64,000 nt of DNA from positions 4,340,001 through 4,404,000 of the forward strand of contig NZ_CP036426.1 in NCBI RefSeq assembly GCF_007752535.1, written 5' to 3'. Origin of the DNA: Tautonia plasticadhaerens (lineage in GTDB: Bacteria > Planctomycetota > Planctomycetia > Isosphaerales > Isosphaeraceae). Below the pieces are notes generated by a model, which did no database searches, had not been told where the DNA came from, and saw nothing but the letters and a program-made list of their open reading frames with translations. Numbering within the stretch: position 1 is the stretch's first letter; each line of letters begins with the position of its first letter. Shown one piece after another: positions 8,093 to 16,180 of this stretch. The translations under genes and the position numbers were made by a program.

Positions 8093-10030
8093 ATGATCAA
8101 CCTCTGGTGTCGATCCCTCTTGGTGATGCTCGTCCTGGCCCCCGTCCCGGGATCGGCATGGTCCGATGGCGACTCGACTGGATCGGATCAGGCCCGGGGG
8201 CCGAACCCCACGCTGACCATCGAGGGGGACCGCTTCCTCCTGGACGGCCGCCCGTTCTCCATGTGGGGCATCCGCACCGCCAGCGGCACCCAGGACGACG
8301 CCCAGTGCGACCATCTCGTCGCCCAGCTTGACGACTACAAGGCCCATGGCGTCAACACGGTCGCCGTCTATTACATGGGCTGCCGGGGCGGCAACTACGA
8401 CCCCTTCTCGCCGGACGGGACGGCGATCGACCCGGGCCATCAGGAGCGGATGGAGCGGATCATCCGGGCCTGCGCCGAACGCGAGATGGTGGTCGTCGTC
8501 GGCCTGTTCTACCAGCACGCCCCCTTCGGCCTGCGGGACGCCGGTGCCGTCCGGGAGGCCGTCCGCACCGCCACCGAAGCCCTGGAGCCCTTCGGCAACA
8601 TCATCATCAACATCGCCAACGAGCAGAACTCCGGCGGCTGGTCCGACACGGCGGCTGTCTTCGACTTCCGGGACCCCGAGCGGATCATCGAACTCTGCCG
8701 GCTGGTCCATGAGGTGGACCCGGGCCGCATTGTCGGGGGCGGCGGCTACGACCACGAGAAGAACATTGTCATCGGCGGGTCACCGGAGGTGGACGCGTTG
8801 CTGTTCGACACGGCGGGGCCGGACCCCGACTCGGGGGCGCTCTACGACCGGTTCGTGGCGGCGGGCGTCGAGGGTAAGCCGATCGTAAACGTAGAACTCT
8901 TCGGCGGCTGGACGGGCCAATTCGAGCGTGGCATCTTCCCCGAGGAGGTCCGGCGGGCCTACCTCCGGGAGGTCGAGGCCGCCGCAACCCAGCCCGGCCT
9001 GTCGGTGTTCTTCCACAACAACGTCTGGTGCCAGCAGGAACCAATGCGGTACGACCTGGCGGGCTCGGGGACGGAGGACGACCCGGGCATCCGCTGGTAC
9101 TTCGAGGCGGTCCGGGAGGCGACCGGTCAGCCCGGGGACCGTCAGGCCGAAGGTGCTCCCGAGGCGCCGCCCGTCGCCTTCGAGGATCAGCCCGACGGCC
9201 TTCGGATGACCATCGGCGGGGAGCCGTTCGCCACCTACGTCTTCGAGCGGGGAGAGACGACCCGTCCATTTTTGGAGCACCTCCACACGCCGCGCGGGGT
9301 GCAGGTCACCCGCAACAACCCGCCGGTCGAGGGCGTGGACATCGCCGACCACCCGACGTTCCATCCCGGCCTCTGGCTGGCCTTCGGCGACCTGGGCGGG
9401 CCCGACTCCTGGCGGGACAACGACCCCATCCGGCACGCCGGGTTCGTCGAGGAGCCGCAGGGCGGGCCGGGCCGGGGCGACTTCGTCGTCCGGAATCGCC
9501 ACATCAAGGGCGGCGAGGTCATCGCCGAGGAGGTCTGCCGGCTGACCATGCTGGTGCGGCCCGCCGGCAGGCTGCTGATCTGGGACTCGGAGTTCCGGCC
9601 CGTGGGCGGCACCCTGGCCTTGGGCGACCAGGAGGAGATGGGCCTCGGCGTCCGGCTCGCCACCCCGCTGGCGGCGGTCAACGGCGGGCGGATCATCGAC
9701 AGCGAGGGGCGGGTCAACGAGGCCGGGGTCTGGGGCCGTCAGGCCGACTGGTGCTCGTACAGCGGGGAGGCCGGCGGCGATCGTGCCGGCATCCTGCTGA
9801 TGCCCGACCCCGGCCATTTCCGCCGCTCGTGGTACCACGCCCGGGACTATGGCCTGCTCGTGGCCAACCCCTTCGGGCGCCGAGCCTTCACCGGGGGCGA
9901 GCCGAGCCGGGTGGTCGTCGAGGAGGGCGAGGCCCTGCGGCTGCGGTTCGGCGTCCTGGTCTTCGACGGCGAGCCCGACCCGGATGCGGCCTACCGGGAC
10001 TTCCTGGAGCAGATCGGGCACGGAGGGTAG
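8093..10030 (+). CDS. Secreted glycoside-hydrolase-like protein fused to a DUF6807 (PmoA) domain
   Basis: A 645-residue exported protein. ATG 8093 gives a signal peptide (hydrophobic 8-18, cleavage near GSAWS); a TTG at 8066 is possible but places non-signal sequence in front. Residues ~35-350 look like a TIM-barrel glycosidase: LTIEGDRFLLDGRPFSMWGIR at the start, NIANEQ (candidate acid/base Glu) and NVELFGGW (candidate nucleophile Glu). Residues ~365-645 are DUF6807, annotated in planctomycetes as PmoA: FLEHLHTPRGVQVTRNNP and HPTFHPGLWLAFGDL. A role in polysaccharide or glycoside breakdown is likely; the substrate is not deducible. A strong hairpin follows the stop. Confidence 0.8.
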   Translation: MINLWCRSLLVMLVLAPVPGSAWSDGDSTGSDQARGPNPTLTIEGDRFLLDGRPFSMWGIRTASGTQDDAQCDHLVAQLDDYKAHGVNTVAVYYMGCRGGNYDPFSPDGTAIDPGHQERMERIIRACAEREMVVVVGLFYQHAPFGLRDAGAVREAVRTATEALEPFGNIIINIANEQNSGGWSDTAAVFDFRDPERIIELCRLVHEVDPGRIVGGGGYDHEKNIVIGGSPEVDALLFDTAGPDPDSGALYDRFVAAGVEGKPIVNVELFGGWTGQFERGIFPEEVRRAYLREVEAAATQPGLSVFFHNNVWCQQEPMRYDLAGSGTEDDPGIRWYFEAVREATGQPGDRQAEGAPEAPPVAFEDQPDGLRMTIGGEPFATYVFERGETTRPFLEHLHTPRGVQVTRNNPPVEGVDIADHPTFHPGLWLAFGDLGGPDSWRDNDPIRHAGFVEEPQGGPGRGDFVVRNRHIKGGEVIAEEVCRLTMLVRPAGRLLIWDSEFRPVGGTLALGDQEEMGLGVRLATPLAAVNGGRIIDSEGRVNEAGVWGRQADWCSYSGEAGGDRAGILLMPDPGHFRRSWYHARDYGLLVANPFGRRAFTGGEPSRVVVEEGEALRLRFGVLVFDGEPDPDAAYRDFLEQIGHGG

Positions 10031-10074
10031 CCGGTCCTCGCCCGTCCGCTTGATCACAGGCGGGCGAGGACCGG
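10031..10074. terminator. Bidirectional intrinsic-terminator-like hairpin
   Basis: Perfect 14-bp inverted repeat: CCGGTCCTCGCCCG at 10031-10044 pairs with 10061-10074, enclosing a 16-nt loop. It starts right after the TAG of the DUF6807 gene and ends 10 bp before the stop of the converging methyltransferase gene, so it can serve both. There is no long T-tract on either side. Confidence 0.7.
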
Positions 10075-10083
10075 ACCTTGTGC

Positions 10084-11118
10084 TCAGGCCGCCGCCAGGC
10101 CGGCTCCCGCCCGCTCGGCCTCCACCAGGGCGACCGGCGAGCGCGTCGGCTGGACCCTCGCCAGGGCGAAGCCCGCCCCGGCCAGCAGCGCCCGGAACTC
10201 GGCCTCCGTCCGCTCCTTGCCGCCGGTCATCACCAGCATGTTCAGGTCGCCGAAGTGCCCGAACGACGGCCCCTCGCCCTCGCCCAGCACCGACTCGACC
10301 AGCAGCAGCCGACCGCCCTCGGCCATCGCCCGGCGGATGTTCTTCAGGATCGCCAGGCTCCGCTCGTCGTCCCAGTCGTGGACGACCCACTTCAGGACGT
10401 AGAGGTCGCCGCCCTCGGGGGCCGCCTCGAAGAAGTCGCCGCCGACCACCTGGCAGCGGCCCGAGAGCCCCTCGGCGGCCAGCCGGCCCGTCGCTCCCTC
10501 GACGACCTGCGGGGCGTCGAAGAGGACGCCCTCGGCCCCCGGGTTGGCCTTGAGGATCGCCGCCAGCAGGCCGCCGTGACCGCCGCCGACATCGACGACC
10601 TTGCGGTATGGGGCGAAGTCGAAGGAGTCCAGGACCGCCGCCTCGACGGCGGCCGAGCCGGCGGTCATGGCGTCGTTGAAGACGGCCGCATCCTCGGGGT
10701 TATTGGCGTAGTAGTCGAAGACGGGCATGCCGTGGATGTGGTCGAAGGCCGTCCGGCCCGTCTCGACGCTGTAGCGCAGCCCGCCCCAGGCCCGGTAGTG
10801 CTCGTTGCCCAGCACGGCCATGATCATGGCCCGCATCGAGCCGGGGGTGCCGGTGCGGAAGGTCTCGCCCAGGGGCGTCAGCGCGTAGCGGTCGCCGTCC
10901 CGCCGGAACACTCCGGCAGTGGCCAGCGCCCGGAGCAGCCGGGCCAGCGCGGGGGCGTGGGTGCCGGTGGCTTCGGCGAGTTCCTCGGCGGTGCGGGGCC
11001 GCTCGTGGAGGTGGTCTGCCAGGCCCAGCCGGGCGGCGGCGTGGATCGCCTGCGAGGCCCGGAAGCCGAGGATGACCTGGAGCATGCGGTCCTGGGGCGA
11101 CGGATCGTCGGTGGCCAT
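10084..11118 (-). CDS. Class I SAM-dependent O-methyltransferase (COMT-like), second copy
   Basis: A 344-residue paralogue of the methyltransferase at 3851-4888, with the same layout: dimerisation winged helix (residues 20-100), SAM loop VVDVGGGHGGLL at 174-185 and catalytic-type His247 in KWVVHDWDDE. The ATG at 11118 is chosen because GGAGG lies 7 nt upstream; in-frame codons further upstream encode a Pro/Arg-rich stretch unlike the family. The two copies differ enough, for example in the central FDHIHGMPVFDYYANN region, to be separate acquisitions or an old duplication. Acceptor unknown. The gene converges with the DUF6807 gene and is 234 bp downstream of the next minus-strand gene. Confidence 0.88.
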   Translation of the reverse strand: MATDDPSPQDRMLQVILGFRASQAIHAAARLGLADHLHERPRTAEELAEATGTHAPALARLLRALATAGVFRRDGDRYALTPLGETFRTGTPGSMRAMIMAVLGNEHYRAWGGLRYSVETGRTAFDHIHGMPVFDYYANNPEDAAVFNDAMTAGSAAVEAAVLDSFDFAPYRKVVDVGGGHGGLLAAILKANPGAEGVLFDAPQVVEGATGRLAAEGLSGRCQVVGGDFFEAAPEGGDLYVLKWVVHDWDDERSLAILKNIRRAMAEGGRLLLVESVLGEGEGPSFGHFGDLNMLVMTGGKERTEAEFRALLAGAGFALARVQPTRSPVALVEAERAGAGLAAA

Positions 11119-11352
11119 GGGCCCTCCGGGAGCGGGTCGGACCGGGGGCCGAGGCCCGCAGGCAGGCGGCGTCGGGGCGTCGGACCCGTGGTCGAAATTC
11201 GAAAGGTCGGGCAAGCTACCCGGGAGCGACCGGCCCGGCAAGGCCAACGAGCCGGCGTAGTCGGGGGTCGGCCCCGGGCCTCCCCGCCGACATCGGAGCC
11301 CCCCGGATACGCGATGAGGTGTGGTCGCCAGTCCAGCCGTATGGGGATTCCG

Positions 11353-11877
11353 TCACACGTCGGCCTCGAACGCCGCCGGGAAGAGTGCTCTGAGGTGGTC
11401 CCGGCTCTGTTCCCACGCCCGGCGCATCCCGGGGCTATCCCGACCGCCCCAACCGAACGCATAGTAGAACGGCGATCTCTTGCACCGGCGGCCCTCCGGC
11501 GTGCCGAGGAATGCCTCGATCCCCGGGCGTCCCCGGAATTCCAGGCCGGGGTAATAGGCCCCGCCGGCTGTCGGAAGGGTCGGGTCGATGACCATCCCGT
11601 CGGGGCGACAGACCCAGCCGTGCTCCAGGAGTTGGCCACCGTTCAGGACGGCGATGCCCTCGACGTAGGAGGCGTCGGCGTAGCCGACCAGCCCTTGGAC
11701 GACCCGACGCGCGTTGAACCAGCATTGGCCGGGGACCGCGCCGATCAGCCGGTTGACCCGCACCGACTCGTCCACGTCCTTGCCCGTGATCCCGGTCATC
11801 GGCTGCCAACCCGTGAGGAACGCGACCTCCTCGTCCTCGACTTCCACCGCCTGATCCATCTTCTTCAACTGAGCCAT
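11353..11877 (-). CDS. Conserved-looking hypothetical protein (174 aa)
   Basis: I do not recognise this family. The 174-residue protein begins MAQLKKMDQAVEVEDEEVAF and is soluble, with no signal peptide. It is rich in aromatic and Gly residues: QCWFNARRVVQGL, GWVCRPDGMVIDPTLP, and FYYAFGWGG near the C-terminus. The GWVCRPDGMVIDPTLP stretch resembles 'content described as a request' folds seen in phage and plasmid proteins, but this is only an impression. AAGGAGG lies 7 nt before ATG 11877, a clear ribosome site, which supports a real gene. It is divergent from a methyltransferase; the shared 208-bp spacer contains a perfect 20-bp palindrome. Confidence 0.65.
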   Translation of the reverse strand: MAQLKKMDQAVEVEDEEVAFLTGWQPMTGITGKDVDESVRVNRLIGAVPGQCWFNARRVVQGLVGYADASYVEGIAVLNGGQLLEHGWVCRPDGMVIDPTLPTAGGAYYPGLEFRGRPGIEAFLGTPEGRRCKRSPFYYAFGWGGRDSPGMRRAWEQSRDHLRALFPAAFEADV

Positions 11878-11941
11878 GGTGCCCTCCTTGAGTCGGGCTT
11901 GATCGCCCCTCGGTCCGACGGAATAACAGAGTGGGTGTTGC

Positions 11942-11961
11942 CGATTTCCGATCGGAAATCG
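11942..11961. promoter_or_regulatory. Perfect 20-bp palindrome, candidate operator
   Basis: The sequence CGATTTCCGATCGGAAATCG equals its own reverse complement over all 20 bases. It lies in the 208-bp spacer between two divergent genes (11877 leftwards, 12086 rightwards), 65 bp from one start and 124 bp from the other. Its position and symmetry suit a dimeric regulator; none is encoded next to it. A small hairpin function is less likely because there is no loop. Confidence 0.5.
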
Positions 11962-12085
11962 AGGATGACTCTCGACGGGCCCTGCTCGAAGAAGGAGCAT
12001 CGCCGAAACGGGGCACCGGCTTCCGTCTGGACCTGGATGGCATTGCGGTGCCCGTCCTCCGACGCATAGACACACGGGGAGGGCG

Positions 12086-12700
12086 ATGGGTCTCTACTCG
12101 CGCCACATCTTCCCCCGGCTGTGCGACCGGGCTATGCGGCGGCCCGACATGGCGCGGCTCCGGGGCGAGTTCCTGGCCGATGTGGGCGGGGATGTCCTGG
12201 AGGTCGGCTTCGGGACCGGGTTAAACCTGGAGCACTACCCCGAGCACATCCGGCGGATCACCGCCGTCGATCCCAACGCCGGCATGACCAAGCTGGCAAG
12301 GAGGAGGATCGACGAGGGCGGCATCGAGGTGGACCGGAGGGTGCTTGGAGGCGAGGCGTTGCCCTTCGAGGACAAGACCTTCGACTGCGTGGTGAGCACC
12401 TGGACGCTGTGCAGCATCGCCGAGGTCGGTCGGGCGCTGGCCGAGGTCTGCCGGGTGCTCAGGCCCGGGGGCCGGTTCCTCTTCCTGGAGCATGGCCTAG
12501 GCGACGATCCCGGCGTGCGGCGATGGCAGCGGAGGCTGACCCCCATGCAGCGGCGGCTGGCCGACGGCTGCCGCCTGGACCTGGATGTCGAGGCCGTCGT
12601 CCGGGGCCAGCCCTTCGGTCATGTCGAGGTGGGCCGCTTCCTGCTGGAGCGGACGCCCCGGCTGCTCGGCTCGATGTACCGGGGGGTGGCAAGGAAGTGA
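12086..12700 (+). CDS. Class I SAM-dependent methyltransferase (Methyltransf_11 / UbiE-like)
   Basis: A 204-residue single-domain methyltransferase. Motif I is DVLEVGFGTGLNLEHYP at about 36-52, motif II ITAVDPN, motif IV FDCVVSTWTLCSIA and post-motif RVLRPGGRFLFLEHG. The arrangement matches short UbiE/COQ5- and METTL7-like proteins that modify lipophilic acceptors or phospholipids; the acceptor here is unknown. No membrane segment. GGGGAGGG precedes ATG 12086. The VOC gene follows in the same direction after 70 bp and may be co-transcribed. Confidence 0.85.
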   Translation: MGLYSRHIFPRLCDRAMRRPDMARLRGEFLADVGGDVLEVGFGTGLNLEHYPEHIRRITAVDPNAGMTKLARRRIDEGGIEVDRRVLGGEALPFEDKTFDCVVSTWTLCSIAEVGRALAEVCRVLRPGGRFLFLEHGLGDDPGVRRWQRRLTPMQRRLADGCRLDLDVEAVVRGQPFGHVEVGRFLLERTPRLLGSMYRGVARK

Positions 12701-12770
12701 GCTTGCGGCCCCGACCGGCAACCGGGACCATCTCTCGGGGCACCCAGGACGATCGCCACGGGGCAGGATC

Positions 12771-13157
12771 ATGAAGCTGCTGCGGACCCACCACGTCGCC
12801 GTCATCTGCTCCAATTATGCGACCTCCCGGCGGTTCTACGCCGAGACGCTGGGCCTGGAGGTCCTCTCGGAGGTCTACCGGGAGGCCCGGGGGTCGTACA
12901 AGCTCGACCTGCGTCTGCCCGACGGCACCCAGGTCGAGTTGTTCTCGTTCCCGGACCCGCCCGCCCGGCCCAGCTACCCGGAGGCGTGCGGACTGCGGCA
13001 CCTGGCCTTCGAGGTCGCCGACCTCGACGAGGCCGTCGCCGAGCTTGCGGGCAACGGGATTCGGGTCGAGCTGATCCGGGCCGACGAGTTCACCGGCAAG
13101 CGGTTCACCTTCTTCGCCGACCCGGACGGCCTGCCGCTGGAGTTGTACGCGCGCTGA
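12771..13157 (+). CDS. VOC-family protein (glyoxalase I-like, YaeR type)
   Basis: A 128-residue vicinal-oxygen-chelate protein of the small YaeR/GloA2 type. Visible landmarks: HHVAVICSNYATSRRFYAETLGL at the start (first metal-ligand His), VELFSF with a mid-chain Glu, GLRHLAFEVADLDEAVAEL (second His), and FFADPDGLPLELY at the end (last Glu). These fit a metal site of two His and two Glu. Members act as lyases, isomerases or dioxygenases; the substrate is unknown. It is probably co-transcribed with the methyltransferase 70 bp upstream and converges with the pseudogene at 13197. Confidence 0.85.
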   Translation: MKLLRTHHVAVICSNYATSRRFYAETLGLEVLSEVYREARGSYKLDLRLPDGTQVELFSFPDPPARPSYPEACGLRHLAFEVADLDEAVAELAGNGIRVELIRADEFTGKRFTFFADPDGLPLELYAR

Positions 13158-13196
13158 CGCCATGAGGACCAGCCAGGCCCGATGCTGCCTCGGCGA

Positions 13197-13834
13197 TCAT
13201 GCCGAGACCGCAGAGGGATGGACCATGGGGACGTAGCCGGCCCGGATCGCCGCCACGGTCAATCTCGGGGTGTGGACATTGACGACCGCCCCCCTCGGTC
13301 GTGGAATCCGGTCCCGATATCCCCCCGGTGACCAGGCCATCAGGTGGCCGTCCCAGAGCAGATAGCCTCCTTCGTCCGGCGCCTCCGGGGCGACGAATAC
13401 CCCGTCCGGCAAATCGTCCAGGTTTGCTTCGTAGGTCCGCTTCGCGCCACCGGGGCCGAGCCGGTCGGCGTGGAGACGGTCGTCGATCTCAAGGGCCTTG
13501 GGGATGTCGCCCGCCCATCGCCCCGGATTCCCCGAGGCTAGGCGTCCCGGAAGGCGTTGTACCTGGCCCGCTGGCATTCGGCACAGGGCCGGTGGCCAGC
13601 CGCCAGGCCGGTTGCCTCGTCGACGAAGAACAGTTCCGTGTACCGCCCTGGGGCCATGACCTGCCGGCAGCGGCCCTTGAACGCCAGCACGCAGAGAATC
13701 CACCGCCGCAGCGCCCAGGGCCGCCTGATCTGCCCCTTGGCGTCATGGAACACCCCCCGGTTGCCCATGAGCGTGCCCCGCGCGGGGACGGCGACGATCT
13801 CGCCATGCGGGGTGACCCGGTTCCGCCTCGGCAT
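13197..13834 (-). pseudogene. Conserved hypothetical protein split by one frameshift
   Basis: Two consecutive frames on the minus strand read as one ~212-residue protein. The first, from ATG 13834, gives MPRRNRVTPHGEIVAVPARG, then VMAPGRYTELFFVDEATGLAAGHRPCAECQRARYNAFRDA, and stops at TAG 13540-13538. The second continues with ASGNPGRWAGDIPKALEIDDRLHADRLG and ends at 13197. At the junction one base appears missing where an AW pair would be expected. The CAEC motif and YTELFFVDEAT block belong to a family I know only as uncharacterised proteins. The lesion could be a real mutation or a base-call error; the rest of both halves is intact. Confidence 0.65.
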
Positions 13835-13990
13835 GCGTTCCACCCGACGTGACTCCGTGATCGGATTCGGCAGGGTACGACCGATACGTCGGGGGAGCAA
13901 GCGCCGAGGTTCCCCGTCCCATCGACGATTTGACCCGCCACTCGCCCGGGTGGAGAATCGGGGGGCGACGGGAATCCTCCGGGGACGACG

Positions 13991-14779
13991 ATGGACGGCC
14001 ACCGAGACATCCTGGACTACAACCGCCACGCCTGGGATCGCCAGGTCGAGCGGGGCAACCGCTGGATCGTGCCGGTCGGCCCGGAGGAGGTCGCCCGCGC
14101 CCGTCGGGGCGACTGGTCGATCGTCCTGACCCCGACCAGGGCGGTCCCCCACGACTGGTTCCCCCCCTTGTCGGGCCTCGACGTGCTCTGCCTGGCGAGC
14201 GGTGGGGGCCAGCAGGGGCCGATCCTCGCCGCCGCCGGGGCGAAGGTCACCGTCCTCGACAACAGCCCGAACCAGCTTGCCCGGGACCGCCTGGTCGCCG
14301 ACCGAGAGGGCCTGGACCTGGCGCCCGTCGAGGGGGACATGGCCGACCTCGGCATGTTCCCGGGGGGGCGGTTCGACCTGATCGTTCACCCCTGCTCGAA
14401 CGGATTCGCCCCCGACGTGCGACCGGTCTGGAGGGAGGCGTTCCGGGTGCTTCGGCCCGGCGGCACGATGCTCTCCGGCTTCGCCAACCCGGTGCTCTAC
14501 CTGTTCGACGAGTTCGCCCGGGAGCGGGGCGAGTTCCGGGTCGCCCACACGATCCCATACTCGGACCTCGCCAGCCTCGGGGAGGAGGATCGGCGGCGGC
14601 TCGCCGATCGGGACGAGCCGCTGGCCTTCGGTCACACGCTGGGGGACCAGATCGGGGGGCAGATCGAGGCCGGTTTCGCCCTGGTCGGCTTTTACGAGGA
14701 TGCCGACCCCGAATCGCTCCTGGGGGCGTATCTCCCGACGTTCATCGCCACGAGGTCGCTGAAGCCGGGGTCGTCGTGA
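13991..14779 (+). CDS. Class I SAM-dependent methyltransferase (262 aa)
   Basis: A single-domain methyltransferase beginning [20 protein letters not shown], a start typical of a family of small bacterial methyltransferases. Motif I is [21 protein letters not shown] (about 64-84), motif [14 protein letters not shown], motif [14 protein letters not shown] and post-motif [16 protein letters not shown]. The target is unknown. The stop TGA at 14777-14779 shares its last base with the ATG of the next gene (TGATG), indicating translational coupling with the TfoX-N protein. Confidence 0.85.
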   Translation: MDGHRDILDYNRHAWDRQVERGNRWIVPVGPEEVARARRGDWSIVLTPTRAVPHDWFPPLSGLDVLCLASGGGQQGPILAAAGAKVTVLDNSPNQLARDRLVADREGLDLAPVEGDMADLGMFPGGRFDLIVHPCSNGFAPDVRPVWREAFRVLRPGGTMLSGFANPVLYLFDEFARERGEFRVAHTIPYSDLASLGEEDRRRLADRDEPLAFGHTLGDQIGGQIEAGFALVGFYEDADPESLLGAYLPTFIATRSLKPGSS

Positions 14780-15105
14780 TGATCGGCGTCGATGAGTTAC
14801 TGGAGCGCCTGAGCCCGCTGGGTGCCGTCACCAGCCGCCGCTTCTTCGGGGGGCACGGCATCTACTGGGACGGCCTGATCTTCGGCATCCTCCACGACGA
14901 GCGCCTCTACCTTAAGGTGGACGAGCAGTCGCAGCCGGACTACGTGGCCAGGGGCATGGGTCCGTTTCGGCCCGACGAGCGGCAGACGCTCAAGTCCTAC
15001 TACGAGGTGCCCCCGGACGTGCTGGACGATCCCGAGGCGCTGCTGTCGTGGGCCGAAGAGGCGATCCGGGCAGCCCAGGCGACCGCCGAAGGCCCCGGTC
15101 GGTGA
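14779..15105 (+). CDS. TfoX N-terminal domain protein
   Basis: A 108-residue protein consisting of only the TfoX N-terminal domain: LLERLSPLGAVTSRRFFGGHGIYWDGLIFGILHDERLYLK, then FRPDERQTLKSYYEVPPDVLDD. It lacks the C-terminal helix-hairpin-helix domain of full TfoX/Sxy competence regulators. Stand-alone copies are common and their function is not settled. The ATG at 14779 overlaps the upstream methyltransferase stop by one base, so the pair form an operon. Confidence 0.85.
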   Translation: MIGVDELLERLSPLGAVTSRRFFGGHGIYWDGLIFGILHDERLYLKVDEQSQPDYVARGMGPFRPDERQTLKSYYEVPPDVLDDPEALLSWAEEAIRAAQATAEGPGR

Positions 15106-15171
15106 TCACCGGGGATCGACCCGAGTCGAAATGGTGGCGCCGGACCACCCCTGGCATGACCGGAGGGAGAC

Positions 15172-15966
15172 ATGGCCAAGAAGAAGGCCGAGAAGCCGGA
15201 GACGAAATCCGATTTCCTCCGCAGGGTCCTCGGCAGGAACCCGGACCTCGACTACCGCCAGGTCAATCAGCGGTGGCGGAAGGCGGGCCATCCCGGCGAG
15301 ATCAGCAACCCCCTGTACTACCTGATCCGCCGGGAACTGGGCATCCGGACCGAATGGGCCTGGGTCAAGCAACCTCCCACGGCGACCAGGGAACTCTTCC
15401 AGTTCAAGATCACCCTCCTGGAAATCCGGCCGCCGATCTGGAGGCGCATCCGGGTGAGGGATGGCACCCTGGACAAGCTCCACGAGCACATCCAGGCGGC
15501 CATGGGCTGGACCAACTCGCATTTACACCACTTCCGCATCGGCGGCACGCTCTACGGCGACCCCATGCTGATGGCCGAGAACTTCGGCGAGATGAAGTAC
15601 CGGGATTCCACCACGACCCTGCTGAGCGCCATCCTGCCCCGGGACGACGGCCTGTTGTCCTTCGAGTACGAGTATGACTTCGGCGACGGCTGGCGGCACG
15701 AGGTCACCTTCGAGGGACGCCCGACCGCCGCGCCGGGGGAGAAGCACCCGATCTGCCTGGAGGGCGAGGGGGCGTGCCCGCCCGAGGACGTGGGCGGGGT
15801 CTGGGGCTACGCCGACTTCCTCCAGGCCATCGCCGACCGCGACCACGAGGAGCACGACGAGCTTCTGGAGTGGGCCGGCGGCACGTTCGACCCCGAGAAG
15901 TTCAGCCCGACGACGGCGACCAGGCGGATGAAGCAAGGGCTCCCGGACTGGCGGTCGATGCGGTAG
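15172..15966 (+). CDS. pRiA4b ORF-3-like protein
   Basis: A 264-residue protein. Residues ~75-250 match the plasmid pRiA4b ORF-3 family: [20 protein letters not shown], then [34 protein letters not shown] and [12 protein letters not shown]. The N-terminal 70 residues form a separate Lys/Arg-rich helical segment with [25 protein letters not shown]-like content, possibly nucleic-acid binding. The family is widespread on plasmids and mobile DNA; its biochemical role is unknown. GGAGGGAG precedes ATG 15172. It sits next to the primase-like gene, in keeping with a mobile-element origin. Confidence 0.85.
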   Translation: MAKKKAEKPETKSDFLRRVLGRNPDLDYRQVNQRWRKAGHPGEISNPLYYLIRRELGIRTEWAWVKQPPTATRELFQFKITLLEIRPPIWRRIRVRDGTLDKLHEHIQAAMGWTNSHLHHFRIGGTLYGDPMLMAENFGEMKYRDSTTTLLSAILPRDDGLLSFEYEYDFGDGWRHEVTFEGRPTAAPGEKHPICLEGEGACPPEDVGGVWGYADFLQAIADRDHEEHDELLEWAGGTFDPEKFSPTTATRRMKQGLPDWRSMR

Positions 15967-16084
15967 CGGAGGTCACCGAGCCGGCCTCCTGGCAGTTGCG
16001 ATTGCGACCCGCCCCCATGAGCCAAGCCAAGGTGGCATCTCCAGAGCAAGGCGACCGACTCGTACAGGGGTAAAATCGGGCCGC

Positions 16085-16180
16085 AAGGTCGTCATCCCCG
16101 GCGGCAGCCACGCCCCCTCCATGAGCGACCCGGCGGCCTTCCACGCCGAACTGCTCAGGTTCCCGGGGGAGTTGACGTGA
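16085..16180 (+). pseudogene. C-terminal remnant of an alpha/beta hydrolase
   Basis: The frame ending at TGA 16178-16180 encodes [27 protein letters not shown] and a few more residues. The [11 protein letters not shown] block is the catalytic-His region that closes alpha/beta hydrolases. Upstream the same frame becomes unrelated sequence and no start is present, so the body of the gene has been lost. The remnant overlaps the last bases of the minus-strand primase-like gene (stop at 16155), so a junction between formerly separate DNA blocks lies close to 16.08 kb. Confidence 0.55.
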
